DNA of 64,000 nt from assembly GCA_963519305.1 (NCBI GenBank), contig CAUQMS010000001.1, forward strand, positions 186,001 through 250,000, in the 5' to 3' direction. Positions within the stretch are counted from its first letter, which is position 1; the number at the start of each line of letters is the position of its first letter. The position numbers and the translations under genes are program-made. The notes below the pieces were generated by a model. That model was given only the letters and a program-made list of their open reading frames with translations. It ran no database searches and was not told where the DNA came from. This document shows, piece by piece, positions 7,643 to 16,167 of the stretch. This DNA is from Ewingella sp963519305 (lineage in GTDB: Bacteria > Pseudomonadota > Gammaproteobacteria > Enterobacterales > Enterobacteriaceae).

Positions 7643-9334
7643 TTAAATTGGGCAGAACGGCCGTTTCTCCTCCTCGGTCATGACGTCAACGTGTAGCATA
7701 TTCAGCATACTGTTGGCGATTTCACGCTCCCCCATTACCACCTCATTGGCACCGCGCTCCATGATGTAATTCACTTCATCGTCATAGTGGGCGCGGGCAA
7801 TGATCTCAATATTAGGGCGCTTGGTGCGCGCAGAGGCGACGATCTCACCCGCCTCATAACCGTTCGGAATTGTCACCAGCAACCAGCGTGCACAGTCGAG
7901 ACGCGCCAGATCCATCACTTCCTGATTGGCTGCATTACCCAGTACAGTGCTGATCCCCTGCGCGCGTAGAGCTTCGACGCGCGGGCGGGAATTTTCAATC
8001 ACCACCAGCGGGATCCCGGCGGCCTGTAGCTTTTCACCTAATAAGCTGCCGACACGTCCGTAACCCACCAGCAGGGCGTGATTGCAGAGATCGAAGGGGA
8101 TCTGTTTCTCGTCCTCGACGGCCTCTTCAATACTCTGATCCTCAATGGTTTCCGTTTTGACCAGATACCGCTCCAGCAGGCTGAACAGCAGCGGATTGAG
8201 CATAATCGACAGAATCGCCCCGGCCAGCACCAGATTACGGCCATGTTCTGACAGCAAACCGAGCGTGATCCCGAGCCCCGCCAGAATAAAGGCGAACTCG
8301 CCGATCTGCGCCAGACTGACCGAAATGGTGAGCGCTGTCCGTCTGGAGTGACCGAAGGCTTTCACCAGCAGGAAGGCGGCGATGGACTTGCCGAACACGA
8401 TGATGCCGAGCGTTGCCAGTACCGCCAGCGGCTCATGCAGGATAATCAGCGGGTCAAACAACATGCCAACCGATACGAAGAACAGCACCGCGAAGGCATC
8501 ACGCAGCGGCAAGGTGTCGTGCGCGGCACGGTGGCTCAGCTCTGACTCGTTCAGTACCATCCCGGCAAAGAACGCACCCAGCGCGAAGGAGACGTCGAAC
8601 AATTTGACGGCACCGTAAGCGATGCCCAGCGCCAGCGCCAGCACGGCCAACGTAAACAGTTCGCGTGAGCCGGTACTCGCAGTTTTGGCCAGTATCCACG
8701 GAACCAGACGGCGGCCCACCACCAGCATCAGCGTAACAAACGCCACGACCTTGCCGAGCGTGATCACCAGCTCCAGCGCGAGGTCGGTGAAGCTGGAGTG
8801 ATTGTTATCAATCATATTGCTGAAGGCTGGGAGCAGAACCAGTGCCAGCACCATCACCAGATCTTCGACAATCAGCCAGCCGATGGCAATCTGCCCGCGC
8901 TGGCTGTCAATCAGCTGCCGTTCTTCCAGCGCCCGCAACAACACCACGGTACTGGCGGTAGAAAGGCATAAACCGAAGACCACACCTGCACCGAGATCCC
9001 AGCCGAGCAGCCGCGACAGGCCGATGCCCAGCAGCGTCGCGACGGCGATTTGTATCACCGCACCGGGAATGGCGATGGATTTAACCGCCAGAAGATCTTT
9101 AAGGGAGAAATGCAAACCTACGCCGAACATCAGAAGGATGACGCCAATTTCCGCCAGCTCTGGAGCCAGAGAAGTATCTGCGACAAAGCCCGGCGTAAAA
9201 GGCCCAGCCAGCACGCCAGCGGCCAGATAGCCAACCAGAGGGGAAATTTTAAGACGATTGGCGAGCATTCCGAACAGGAATGCCAGCACCAGACCGCCGA
9301 CGATGGTGGTGATCAAGGGCGTAGAATTGTGCAT
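7643..9334 (-). CDS. ybaL: YbaL, Kef/CPA2-type monovalent cation:proton antiporter with TrkA-N domain
   Basis: 563 residues, an inner-membrane protein. About twelve hydrophobic segments (residues 1-380) form a Na+/H+ exchanger domain with LSTASTVVLLRALEERQLI. A C-terminal RCK/TrkA-N nucleotide-binding domain follows (ALLVGYGRVGSLLGEKL, GxGxxG type). Sequence and length match E. coli YbaL closely. The ATG at 9334 is preceded by AAGGAG at good spacing. An ATG 18 bases upstream would overlap that site, so I reject it. The neighbour fsr is as in E. coli. The physiological ion is not known from the sequence. Confidence 0.93.
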   Translation of the reverse strand: MHNSTPLITTIVGGLVLAFLFGMLANRLKISPLVGYLAAGVLAGPFTPGFVADTSLAPELAEIGVILLMFGVGLHFSLKDLLAVKSIAIPGAVIQIAVATLLGIGLSRLLGWDLGAGVVFGLCLSTASTVVLLRALEERQLIDSQRGQIAIGWLIVEDLVMVLALVLLPAFSNMIDNNHSSFTDLALELVITLGKVVAFVTLMLVVGRRLVPWILAKTASTGSRELFTLAVLALALGIAYGAVKLFDVSFALGAFFAGMVLNESELSHRAAHDTLPLRDAFAVLFFVSVGMLFDPLIILHEPLAVLATLGIIVFGKSIAAFLLVKAFGHSRRTALTISVSLAQIGEFAFILAGLGITLGLLSEHGRNLVLAGAILSIMLNPLLFSLLERYLVKTETIEDQSIEEAVEDEKQIPFDLCNHALLVGYGRVGSLLGEKLQAAGIPLVVIENSRPRVEALRAQGISTVLGNAANQEVMDLARLDCARWLLVTIPNGYEAGEIVASARTKRPNIEIIARAHYDDEVNYIMERGANEVVMGEREIANSMLNMLHVDVMTEEEKRPFCPI

Positions 9335-9365
9335 CCAGACTCCTTCTTGCAATACATCAGGTCAA

Positions 9366-9490
9366 TATACACTTCATGCTTCAAGTGGCTGCTTTGTTGG
9401 CTGCCCTCATTCACTCAGGTCACATGGCAGGCCATGCCCCCCGGGACTCATTCAGTTGCCGCTGTGCTGGTACTTGAATTATTTCGTGTA
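9366..9490. repeat. Diverged ERIC element
   Basis: About 125 bp between ybaL and fsr. It starts TATACACTTCATGCTTCAAG, contains TTGGCTGCCCTCATTCACTC and CGGGACTCATTCA, and ends ACTTGAATTATTTCGTGTA. This is the ERIC layout, with imperfect ends compared with the intact copy at 10931. The centre (GGTCACATGGCAGGCCATG) differs from consensus, so this is an old or recombined copy. Confidence 0.7.
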
Positions 9491-9648
9491 AATGTAAGAG
9501 ATTGTTAATCAGTTTATTGTATATCGCGTTTTTATGTGCAGAAAAAAGTGCCCTGAATGTCAAAAAGAGCAGACTGGATACAAATCAGGACGGAAGTGAC
9601 ATTTCGTAGGGTTTTACTCGACAATGTTTTATCTGACAAGGCGGGTGC

Positions 9649-9674
9649 GCTGCCGATACTGAAGTATCGGCAGC
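9649..9674 (-). terminator. Hairpin downstream of fsr
   Basis: GCTGCCGATAC (9649-9659), loop TGAA, GTATCGGCAGC (9664-9674): a perfect 11-bp stem starting 14 bases after the fsr stop. It lacks a clear T-run on the fsr strand, so it may act as an RNA 3' stabiliser as well as a terminator. Confidence 0.55.
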
Positions 9675-9688
9675 AGATGGCAGGATGT

Positions 9689-10906
9689 TTATGACTGTTT
9701 TTGTTCGAGATTTGGCAGGAATGCCGTAAGAATCCCGAGGAGCGGCAGGAAGGCACAGATCTGATAGACCAGCTCAATGCTGGTGCGGTCAGCCACGTAG
9801 CCGAGCACTGCCGCGCCGAGGCCGCCCATCCCAAATGCCAGGCCGAAGAACAGCCCCGAAACCATGCCGACTTTGCCCGGGATTAGCTCTTGTGCGAAGA
9901 CCAAAATCGCTGAGAACGCTGACGCCAGAATCACCCCGATGATCACACTCAGAATACTGGTCCACATCAGGTTGGCGTGGGGGAGCATCAGCGTGAAGGG
10001 CGCGACGCCAAGGATCGAGACCCAAATCACATATTTACGGCCGATCTTATCGCCAATCGGTCCGCCAATAATGGTGCCTGCCGCCACGGCGAACAGGAAT
10101 ACAAACAGGTGGATTTGGGCGTTTTGAATCGATACACCAAATTTGTGGATCAGATAGAAGGTGTAATAGCTGCTCAGGCTGGTCAGGTAGAAGTATTTTG
10201 AGAACACCAGTACCAGCAAAATGCCCATCGACAGCGCCACGGTTTTACGCGGCAGTACCGTCACAGTATTCGGCACCGGCCCGCGCTTCTTAATGATCTG
10301 CTGTTGCTGACGGTACCACTTGCTGATTTGCAGCAGCACCACAATGCCAAGCAGTGCCGCCAGTGAGAACCAGGCCACGTTGCCTTTACCGTAAGGTGCA
10401 ATAATCAGGGCGGCCAGCAAGGGGCCCAATGAACTGCCGAAGTTACCACCTACCTGGAAAACCGACTGTGCCAGACCATGACGCCCCCCGGAGGCCATGC
10501 GCGCCACGCGGGAAGATTCAGGATGGAATACCGATGAACCGGTACCAACCAGCGCCGCTGCCAGCAGCACCAGCGGGAAGGTTTGCGCCACTGAGAGCAG
10601 CAGCAAGCCGGATAGTGTAAAGCCCATACCAATGGGCAGCGAATAGGGCTGCGGATGTTTATCGGTGTAATAACCAATCAGCGGCTGTAGCAGCGAAGCG
10701 GTGATCTGATAGGTCAGCGTGATCATACCGATCTGCGTAAAACTGAGGGAAAACTCATTTTGCAGCAGCGGGTAAATTGCGAGGATCAGCGACTGGATCA
10801 TGTCATTAAGCAGGTGCGAGACGCTGATCGCCGCCAGAATAGAGAAAGCGGTGCGTTTCGCCGCGCTCACCGGTGGGGGAGCGGGAATGTCAGTACGGTC
10901 GGTCAT
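9689..10906 (-). CDS. fsr: Fosmidomycin resistance-type MFS efflux protein
   Basis: 405 residues, against 406 in E. coli Fsr. It is a twelve-helix major facilitator of the inner membrane that exports fosmidomycin and perhaps other compounds. Visible features are the N-terminal HLLNDMIQSLILAIYPLL, LIGYYTDKHPQPYSL after helix 2 (MFS loop), and the second-half loop GGPIGDKIGRKYV. The long central loop RQQQQIIKKRGP separates the halves. It lies between ybaL and ybaK; E. coli's ushA is absent. Confidence 0.92.
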   Translation of the reverse strand: MTDRTDIPAPPPVSAAKRTAFSILAAISVSHLLNDMIQSLILAIYPLLQNEFSLSFTQIGMITLTYQITASLLQPLIGYYTDKHPQPYSLPIGMGFTLSGLLLLSVAQTFPLVLLAAALVGTGSSVFHPESSRVARMASGGRHGLAQSVFQVGGNFGSSLGPLLAALIIAPYGKGNVAWFSLAALLGIVVLLQISKWYRQQQQIIKKRGPVPNTVTVLPRKTVALSMGILLVLVFSKYFYLTSLSSYYTFYLIHKFGVSIQNAQIHLFVFLFAVAAGTIIGGPIGDKIGRKYVIWVSILGVAPFTLMLPHANLMWTSILSVIIGVILASAFSAILVFAQELIPGKVGMVSGLFFGLAFGMGGLGAAVLGYVADRTSIELVYQICAFLPLLGILTAFLPNLEQKQS

Positions 10907-10930
10907 TCTGTCGGGCCTTTCTTATTGTAA

Positions 10931-11057
10931 TATACCCTTCATCTTTCAAGCCGCAGGTGCGTTGGCTGCGCTCAATCACGTGAATCACTTACTTATGTAA
11001 GCTCATCGGGATTCACTCGCTTGCCGCCTTCCTGCATCTTGAAATCTATTGGGTATA
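10931..11057. repeat. ERIC element (127 bp, near-consensus)
   Basis: Exactly 127 bp from TATACCCTTCATCTTTCAAG to CTTGAAATCTATTGGGTATA, whose ends are imperfect inverted repeats. The core CACTTACTTATGTAAGCTCATCGGGATTCAC is the classic ERIC palindrome. It lies between fsr and ybaK, and may be transcribed into the ybaK message end. Confidence 0.92.
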
Positions 11058-11071
11058 GGTAGTGGATTGAG

Positions 11072-11551
11072 TCAGTCGATTTTTGCGATGTCAGCAAACT
11101 TTCCGCGTAGCAGGCTACAAAGATCGCTGGCGGCCAGCTCAATATCAAGTCCGCGTTTACCCCCGGATACAAAAATGGTGGCAAAGTTCTGTGCAGGGCT
11201 GTCGATCACCGTCGGCAACAGTTTTTTCTGCCCCAGCGGGCTTATCCCACCCACCAGATATCCGGTCACGCGCTGTGCCAGCTGCGGATCCGCCATATCA
11301 GCTTTCTTAGCATCCAGTGCTTTGGCGACTTTTTTCAGATCAAGTTGAGTGGCTACCGGCGTTACCGCCACGGCCAGGTTCTTTGCGTCACCGTTAAGCG
11401 TCACCAGTAATGTTTTGTAGACCTGGTGTGCATCCAGTCCGAGCTTTTTAACCACCTCGTCGCCGAAGTGAGTCTCGTCGCTGCTGTGTTCGTAAGGGTG
11501 AAGGGTGAAGGCTATCTTGTTCTTTTCTAATAAATTAACGGCTGGTGTCAT
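11072..11551 (-). CDS. ybaK: Cys-tRNA(Pro)/Cys-tRNA(Cys) deacylase YbaK
   Basis: 159 residues, the same as E. coli YbaK, a trans-editing enzyme that hydrolyses Cys-tRNA(Pro) made in error by prolyl-tRNA synthetase. Family motifs include FGDEVVKKLGL, QVYKTLLV with the active-site lysine (KTL), TGYLVGGISPLGQKK and ATIFVSGGKRGLDIEL. I start at the ATG in MTPAVNLLEKNKI to match the family; an 18-codon in-frame upstream stretch has no counterpart. Confidence 0.93.
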   Translation of the reverse strand: MTPAVNLLEKNKIAFTLHPYEHSSDETHFGDEVVKKLGLDAHQVYKTLLVTLNGDAKNLAVAVTPVATQLDLKKVAKALDAKKADMADPQLAQRVTGYLVGGISPLGQKKLLPTVIDSPAQNFATIFVSGGKRGLDIELAASDLCSLLRGKFADIAKID

Positions 11552-11778
11552 GGCACCCCCTGACAGAATATCCCAATAAAAAAGCCACCGTGTCTGTTGC
11601 CCCAAATGGCTTCATGCGATCACGATGACTTAATTAGCGAAAAAATAATAACCCTGCTCAATCTTTTGATAGTAAACAACAAAGACTGTTTCTTGAGCGG
11701 ACCATCAATACTAGTCCAGTGAATGGTTGTTGCCAAGACCCAATACAGATTGCTAACCTACCGCCGCCGGTACTGTGC

Positions 11779-11862
11779 CCTGCAAGGGGCCAGCGCTGTA
11801 GCTATAACTAATAAAATGAAGTTCCTCTTTGACTGGCCAATAGAAATATTGGCCATTTTTTT
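11779..11862 (+). ncRNA. chiX: ChiX (MicM/RybC) small regulatory RNA
   Basis: The 3' half is almost identical to E. coli ChiX: AATAAAATGAAGTTCCTC, then TTTGACTGGCCAATAGAAATATTGGCCATTTTTTT. The terminator stem is TGGCCAAT (11834-11841) with ATTGGCCA (11848-11855) and a T-run to 11862. The TTCCTC stretch is the part that pairs with the chitoporin leader in E. coli and Salmonella. The position between ybaK and ybaP is also conserved. The upstream hairpin (GCCC-TGCAA-GGGC, about 11777-11790) differs in sequence, and the 5' end is estimated from the 84-nt E. coli length. It needs Hfq in the model organisms. Confidence 0.88.
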
Positions 11863-11892
11863 ATCTTCTTCTTCTTGATCCTTCGAGCTGCC

Positions 11893-12702
11893 TCAGCGTT
11901 TTCCTTCTAACAACAGATCCGGCAGATTCCCTTCGCCATATAGATGCAGCGCACCGACGGCCACCACATATTTCCCCGCAGGCAGGGCGTTCAGCTGCTG
12001 TTTCCAGCGCTGGTTACGCTGATGCATTAACACATCGTATAAATCATTGCTGAAGGTATTGGGCAGCTGTTCAATCGCCTGACTAGGTTGCGACTCCAGC
12101 CACCAGCTGATCATGGTTTGCAGTAAGCGGGCGTTGGTATGCCAGTGAGTCAGGGTATCGTCGAGCAGTGCACGGCCATCTTCCGGCAACTGTTGTAACA
12201 GCGCCAGCTGCTCCTGCGGGCCTTCGAGTTCAATCACTTGCTTCTGCTGCTGGCGGGCGGCATTCAGCAACTGGTAGTCGATACCGTATTCGCCCCGCAG
12301 ACCCAGACGCTGCGCCTGTCCTGCCTGCAACATCAGCGCGACCTGCCAGCACGGTAATCGGTTCATGCTGTAGAGCGGCGTGCCAAGCTCATCACACAGA
12401 CTTTCGATCTGCTGATATTGCTGTTCGGTCAGACGTTCGGCGAGGGGAGAGAGGTCATCGGTTTGACCAAAAGGGGAGTCGGTGCTGCTGATGTCCGCTT
12501 CGACAATCAGCGCGTCAGCCTGTGACAGGCGTTTAAGCAGAATATCGGGCAGCGGTTGCATGTCCATGGTGCCCATGTGAATACTGCCCACCAGATGTAA
12601 ATGCCTGTCGCCGGAAAGCTGAATATCGATGGCCGGATAGTGATATTCAGCGGGCGAAAGCAGACCCAGCCAGCGGGCAAGCTGGTAAAAAATATGGCCC
12701 AT
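11893..12702 (-). CDS. ybaP: TraB/GumN-family protein YbaP
   Basis: 269 residues, similar to E. coli YbaP (264). TraB/GumN proteins are putative metal-dependent proteases of the Tiki/EreA clan with two histidine motifs. Here they are GSIHMG near residue 39 and GALHLYGEGNLPDLL near the end. AAGGAG precedes the ATG. It lies between ChiX and the copper chaperone, on the strand opposite ChiX. The cellular function is not established. Confidence 0.88.
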   Translation of the reverse strand: MGHIFYQLARWLGLLSPAEYHYPAIDIQLSGDRHLHLVGSIHMGTMDMQPLPDILLKRLSQADALIVEADISSTDSPFGQTDDLSPLAERLTEQQYQQIESLCDELGTPLYSMNRLPCWQVALMLQAGQAQRLGLRGEYGIDYQLLNAARQQQKQVIELEGPQEQLALLQQLPEDGRALLDDTLTHWHTNARLLQTMISWWLESQPSQAIEQLPNTFSNDLYDVLMHQRNQRWKQQLNALPAGKYVVAVGALHLYGEGNLPDLLLEGKR

Positions 12703-12793
12703 ATGGCGTTGTCTCCTTCTATGAACGAAGGGACATGCTAGCGCGTCACCGGCCCAGCGAACAGGGGGAAAGTCCTGATTTTTCGGGATGATG

Positions 12794-12994
12794 TCAGGAG
12801 GCCACCTCGGCGTGATACCCGGCTTCTTCCACGGCGGCGATTAATTGCTGGCTGTCAGCGGAGCTTTGCACAACGGCTTTATTCAGTTCGACTTCAACCT
12901 GCGTCGTGCCGGGAACGGCTTCCAGCGCTTTACGCGTTGAGGCCACACAGTGCCCGCAGGATAAACCTTCAAGATTCAAAACGATGGTCGTCAT
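12794..12994 (-). CDS. Stand-alone copper chaperone (HMA domain, CopZ-like)
   Basis: 66 residues forming one heavy-metal-associated domain. The Cu(I)-binding motif is GLSCGHC (residues 10-16), followed by the betaalphabetabetaalphabeta pattern ending EEAGYHAEV. It resembles the first metal-binding domain of E. coli CopA, which is also made separately there as CopA(Z). Here it is an independent gene with its own stop and no ATPase downstream. A CueR-type promoter directly upstream (13052-13082) faces this gene. It probably carries copper(I) in the cytoplasm. GAGGAAAA precedes the ATG. Confidence 0.9.
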   Translation of the reverse strand: MTTIVLNLEGLSCGHCVASTRKALEAVPGTTQVEVELNKAVVQSSADSQQLIAAVEEAGYHAEVAS

Positions 12995-13051
12995 AGTATT
13001 TTCCTCATCAATAGCCAGAATAGCCGGTTGGTCTTTTTTGATTCAGGCGGT

Positions 13052-13082
13052 AGGATAAACCTTCCAGCAAGGGGAAGGTCAA
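13052..13082 (-). promoter_or_regulatory. CueR-controlled promoter of the copper chaperone
   Basis: Read on the minus strand: -35 TTGACC (13077-13082), a 19-bp spacer, and -10 TATCCT (13052-13057). The over-long spacer is typical of MerR-family targets. Inside it is the dyad ACCTTCC-N7-GGAAGGT (13059-13065 and 13073-13079), essentially the E. coli copA operator. The -35 edge lies at the cueR ribosome site. Confidence 0.9.
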
Positions 13083-13091
13083 GGAGGCAAC

Positions 13092-13517
13092 ATGAATATC
13101 AGCGATGTGGCAAAAAAAACCGGACTGACCAGTAAGGCGATCCGTTTTTATGAGGAGAAGGGACTGGTCACCGCGCCGATGCGCAGCGATAACGGTTACC
13201 GCAGCTATGCGCCAAAACATATCGAAGAGCTGACACTGCTGCGCCAGGCGCGACAGGTCGGGTTTACACTGGAGGAGTGTCAGGAGCTGGTAGCGTTATT
13301 CCACAATCCTGAACGCCACAGTGCGGACGTCAAAGCGCGGACGCTGGAGAAGGCCGCCGAGATTGCGCGGCACATCGAAGAACTGGAGGAGATGCGTCAG
13401 CGGTTGCTGACGCTGGCAGAGTCATGTCCGGGTGATGAAGGTTCAAGTTGCCCGATCATCGACAATCTCAGTGGCTGCTGCCACTCCTCTTCGCCCTTGA
13501 AGTCGCAGCAGCGTTAG
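13092..13517 (+). CDS. cueR: Copper-responsive MerR-family activator CueR
   Basis: 141 residues. The N-terminal MerR helix-turn-helix is MNISDVAKKTGLTSKAIRFY, then a long dimerisation helix. The metal loop has CPGDEGSSC, with the two cysteines in the CueR C112/C120 arrangement, plus a terminal SGCCH. It senses free Cu(I) and activates promoters with 19-bp spacers. AGGAGG (13082-13087) is an ideal ribosome site for the ATG at 13092. It is divergent from the chaperone and shares the 98-bp gap containing the operator. Confidence 0.93.
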   Translation: MNISDVAKKTGLTSKAIRFYEEKGLVTAPMRSDNGYRSYAPKHIEELTLLRQARQVGFTLEECQELVALFHNPERHSADVKARTLEKAAEIARHIEELEEMRQRLLTLAESCPGDEGSSCPIIDNLSGCCHSSSPLKSQQR

Positions 13518-13524
13518 CGGCTCT

Positions 13525-13610
13525 CGGTCACCCGAATCACTGACTTATGTCAGCTCATCGGGATTCTGTCGATTGCTGCCTTGCTGCAACATCAATGGCT
13601 TTGAGGAATG
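13525..13610. repeat. Partial ERIC element
   Basis: Contains GAATCACTGACTTATGTCAGCTCATCGGGATTC followed by TTGCTGCCTTGCTGCAAC. This is the ERIC core and right half without the left terminal repeat. It lies between the convergent cueR and ybbJ genes. The boundaries are approximate. Confidence 0.65.
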
Positions 13611-13629
13611 TTGATGGCTAAAACGAGTT

Positions 13630-14091
13630 TCAGCCGTTTTTTGCCCCCGGCTCAACCCGCAAAGTGATCCCTTCCACGTGAGTGATGATCACATCATCGC
13701 CCACGCTTAACGGCGCGGTGCTGGTAATGCGCCAGGTGCTGTCACCGATGCGTACGCGGCTGTAGCCATTGCTCATGGGTTCCAGCACCGTTGCGTGCTT
13801 ACCGACCATCTGCTGGCCGCGCTGATTCAGTGAACTGTTTTGCGGGTCAGATTTCTGGCGGCTGCTCAGCCAGCGCCACCACAGCCATGCGGCCACCATG
13901 GTCAGCACGGCAAAGCAGACTCCCTGCCACTCCCACGACAGCGGCAACATCCAGGTCAGCAAACCGACCAGCGCCGCCGCAATGCCACTCCACAGCAAAT
14001 AACCGCTCGCACCGAGCAGTTCCGCTGCCAGCAGCAGGCCGCCGAGCGACAGCCAGAAAAGGTGCGGGCTTGCTATAAGCTGTTGCAGCAT
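13630..14091 (-). CDS. ybbJ: NfeD-like membrane protein YbbJ
   Basis: 153 residues. Hydrophobic segments fill residues 8-75. After a hydrophilic linker comes a soluble OB-fold of the NfeD type (VGKHATVLEPMSNGYSRVRIGDSTWRI read in parts). NfeD proteins pair with stomatin/prohibitin-like proteins, and here the start overlaps the qmcA stop by one base (TAATG). The pair is probably co-transcribed and co-localised in the inner membrane. Confidence 0.9.
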   Translation of the reverse strand: MLQQLIASPHLFWLSLGGLLLAAELLGASGYLLWSGIAAALVGLLTWMLPLSWEWQGVCFAVLTMVAAWLWWRWLSSRQKSDPQNSSLNQRGQQMVGKHATVLEPMSNGYSRVRIGDSTWRITSTAPLSVGDDVIITHVEGITLRVEPGAKNG

Positions 14092-14999
14092 TACTTGCCG
14101 CCTTTGGTTTCTTTCAGTAATTCAGCGATACCGCCAATTGAGCCCATCAGACTGCTGGCATCCAGCGGCATCATGATTACTTTACTGTTGTTGGCCGAGC
14201 CGATTTTGGTCAGCGCATCGGTATATTTCTGCGCCACAAAGTAGTTGATGGCGTGGACGCTACCCGCTTCGATGGCTTCAGACACCATTTTGGTCGCCTG
14301 TGCTTCCGCTTCGGCGGCACGTTCGCGGGCCTCTGCCTGCAGGAACGCGGACTGACGCTCACCTTCCGCTTTCAGAATTTGTGACTGCTTCTCACCTTCG
14401 GCACGCAAAATGGCGGACTGACGCACCCCTTCGGCCTCCAGAATGTCGGCACGCTTGGTACGTTCGGCTTTCATCTGAGCGTTCATCGCGGAAACCAGTT
14501 CTGCGGGTGGGCGGACGTCGCGGATCTCAATACGGGTGATTTTCACGCCCCACGGATTGGTCGCTTCATCGACAATATGCAGCAGGCGTGCGTTGATGTT
14601 GTCACGCTGCGAAAGCATTTCATCGAGTTCCATCGAACCCAGAACGGTACGGAAGTTAGTCATGGTCAGGTTGACGATCGCCTGTTCCAGATTACTCACT
14701 TCATACGCGGCGCGCGCCGGATCGATTACCTGAATAAAGCAGACTGCATCGATAGCCACGTTGGCGTTATCGCGTGAGATGATCTCCTGGGAAGGAATAT
14801 CCAGCACCTGTTCCATCATGTTGATTTTGCGGCCAACGCGGTCAACAAACGGCACCACCAGATTTAACCCAGGCATCAGCGTTTTGGTATAGCGGCCAAA
14901 GCGTTCGACGGTCCACTGGAAACCCTGTGGCACAATTTTGACGCCAGCAAACACCACCAGCAGCGCGAGAACAATAATAATGGGGATAACGGTCAGCAT
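14091..14999 (-). CDS. qmcA: SPFH/stomatin-like membrane protein QmcA
   Basis: 302 residues. One N-terminal membrane anchor (MLTVIPIIIVLALLVVFAGV) is followed by the SPFH/Band 7 domain (VKIVPQGFQWTVERFGRYTK) and a long charged alanine/glutamate coiled coil (repeats of ILxAEGEKQS). It matches E. coli QmcA, a flotillin-like protein of membrane microdomains. The start is the ATG at 14999, preceded by AGGAG nine bases upstream. A 25-codon upstream extension is not conserved. Confidence 0.93.
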   Translation of the reverse strand: MLTVIPIIIVLALLVVFAGVKIVPQGFQWTVERFGRYTKTLMPGLNLVVPFVDRVGRKINMMEQVLDIPSQEIISRDNANVAIDAVCFIQVIDPARAAYEVSNLEQAIVNLTMTNFRTVLGSMELDEMLSQRDNINARLLHIVDEATNPWGVKITRIEIRDVRPPAELVSAMNAQMKAERTKRADILEAEGVRQSAILRAEGEKQSQILKAEGERQSAFLQAEARERAAEAEAQATKMVSEAIEAGSVHAINYFVAQKYTDALTKIGSANNSKVIMMPLDASSLMGSIGGIAELLKETKGGK

Positions 15000-15169
15000 G
15001 GTATACAACTCCTGTAACTCGATGTCCTGAGTGTTTTTCCGGTTTTTCCAGTAAAAACAGATTCCTGTAAGCATAAGGACAAACTTTGCTCAGCAGGGAT
15101 TGTCGCACAATTCGACACGAAGGCGTATTGATTAAGGATAGTTCAGGGGAAGAGATGCGGAAGCTGGGG

Positions 15170-15208
15170 AAGAAAACAACGCGGCGGCCCGCATAAGGGA
15201 CCACCGCG
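15170..15208 (-). terminator. Rho-independent terminator of ybbN
   Basis: On the minus strand an 11-bp stem (two G-U pairs) is formed by 15198-15208 and 15180-15190. It is followed by TTGTTTTCTTC, about 10 bases after the ybbN stop. Confidence 0.8.
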
Positions 15209-15217
15209 TGAAGACAA

Positions 15218-16075
15218 TCAGTAGAGCAGAGAGTAGAGCTGGCGGCGATATTTGGCGGCCAGCGCGTCGCCGGTGCCCAGTGCGGCCAGAATATCCATCA
15301 GCGTTTTACGCGCTGTGCCGTTTGCAGCACCAAGATCTTTTTTCAGCGGCACCATCAGCAGTTCCAGGGCTTCTTCATTACGCCCGACGGCGTGCAGTTG
15401 CAGGCTGAGTTTCACAGCCAGTTCAATGTTCTCCGGCTCCTGTTGCAACTGTTGCTGCAACTGCTGGATTTCAGGCGTGTCAGCGGCCTGTTTCAGCAGT
15501 TCGATTTGCGCCACCAGACCCTGATAGCGTGAATCTTTATCCTGTAAAGGAATGGTTGCCAGCACGGCCTCGGCATCGTCGCTGCGGTTAAGCTGAATCT
15601 GCACTTCTGCCAGCATCAGGCCGATATCACTGCGCTGGTGGCTCAGCTGCCATGCATCTTTCAGCAGCGGCAGGGCGGCGGCGAGATCGCCTGCTTCAAT
15701 CAGTTCCTGCGCCTGAGTCACTTTCAACTCTTCTTCTTTTGGCAGAACTTTTTGCAGCAGTTCGCGGATCACTTCTTCCGGCTGCGGGCCCTGGAAACCG
15801 TCCACCGGCTGACCATCTTTAAACAGGTAGACTGCCGGAATGGAGCGCAAACCAAACTGCTGGGCGATGGCCTGTTCGGCGTCGCAGTCGACGCGGGCGA
15901 GGATCAACTGACCGGCGTACTCCGCCGCCAGCCGGTCGAGGATTGGCCCCAGTTGCAGGCAGTGCTGGCTGCGTTCAGACCAGAAATAGAACATCACCGG
16001 CAGCGCCATGGACTGTTCCAGCGTCTGATGCAGGTTGGTTTCGTTGATATCGATAATCGAAGGTTGTGCAAGCAT
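15218..16075 (-). CDS. ybbN: Chaperedoxin CnoX (YbbN)
   Basis: 285 residues, with an N-terminal thioredoxin fold (residues 1-110) and C-terminal TPR-like helical repeats. The usual CxxC is replaced by SERSQHC, a single-cysteine SxxC-type site as in E. coli CnoX. This explains why the protein holds oxidised clients and works with GroEL rather than reducing disulfides. SIPAVYLFKDGQPVDGFQG is the cis-proline region. It stands between qmcA and ybbO as in E. coli, and ends at a strong terminator. Confidence 0.94.
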   Translation of the reverse strand: MLAQPSIIDINETNLHQTLEQSMALPVMFYFWSERSQHCLQLGPILDRLAAEYAGQLILARVDCDAEQAIAQQFGLRSIPAVYLFKDGQPVDGFQGPQPEEVIRELLQKVLPKEEELKVTQAQELIEAGDLAAALPLLKDAWQLSHQRSDIGLMLAEVQIQLNRSDDAEAVLATIPLQDKDSRYQGLVAQIELLKQAADTPEIQQLQQQLQQEPENIELAVKLSLQLHAVGRNEEALELLMVPLKKDLGAANGTARKTLMDILAALGTGDALAAKYRRQLYSLLY

Positions 16076-16167
16076 GAATTAGGTTCTCTTATTTCTGACG
16101 CAACGGTATGAGTATACAGGTTTAAATGGGGGCGGCTTTCTCAGCTTCAACCCCGGAAACCGTAGCG

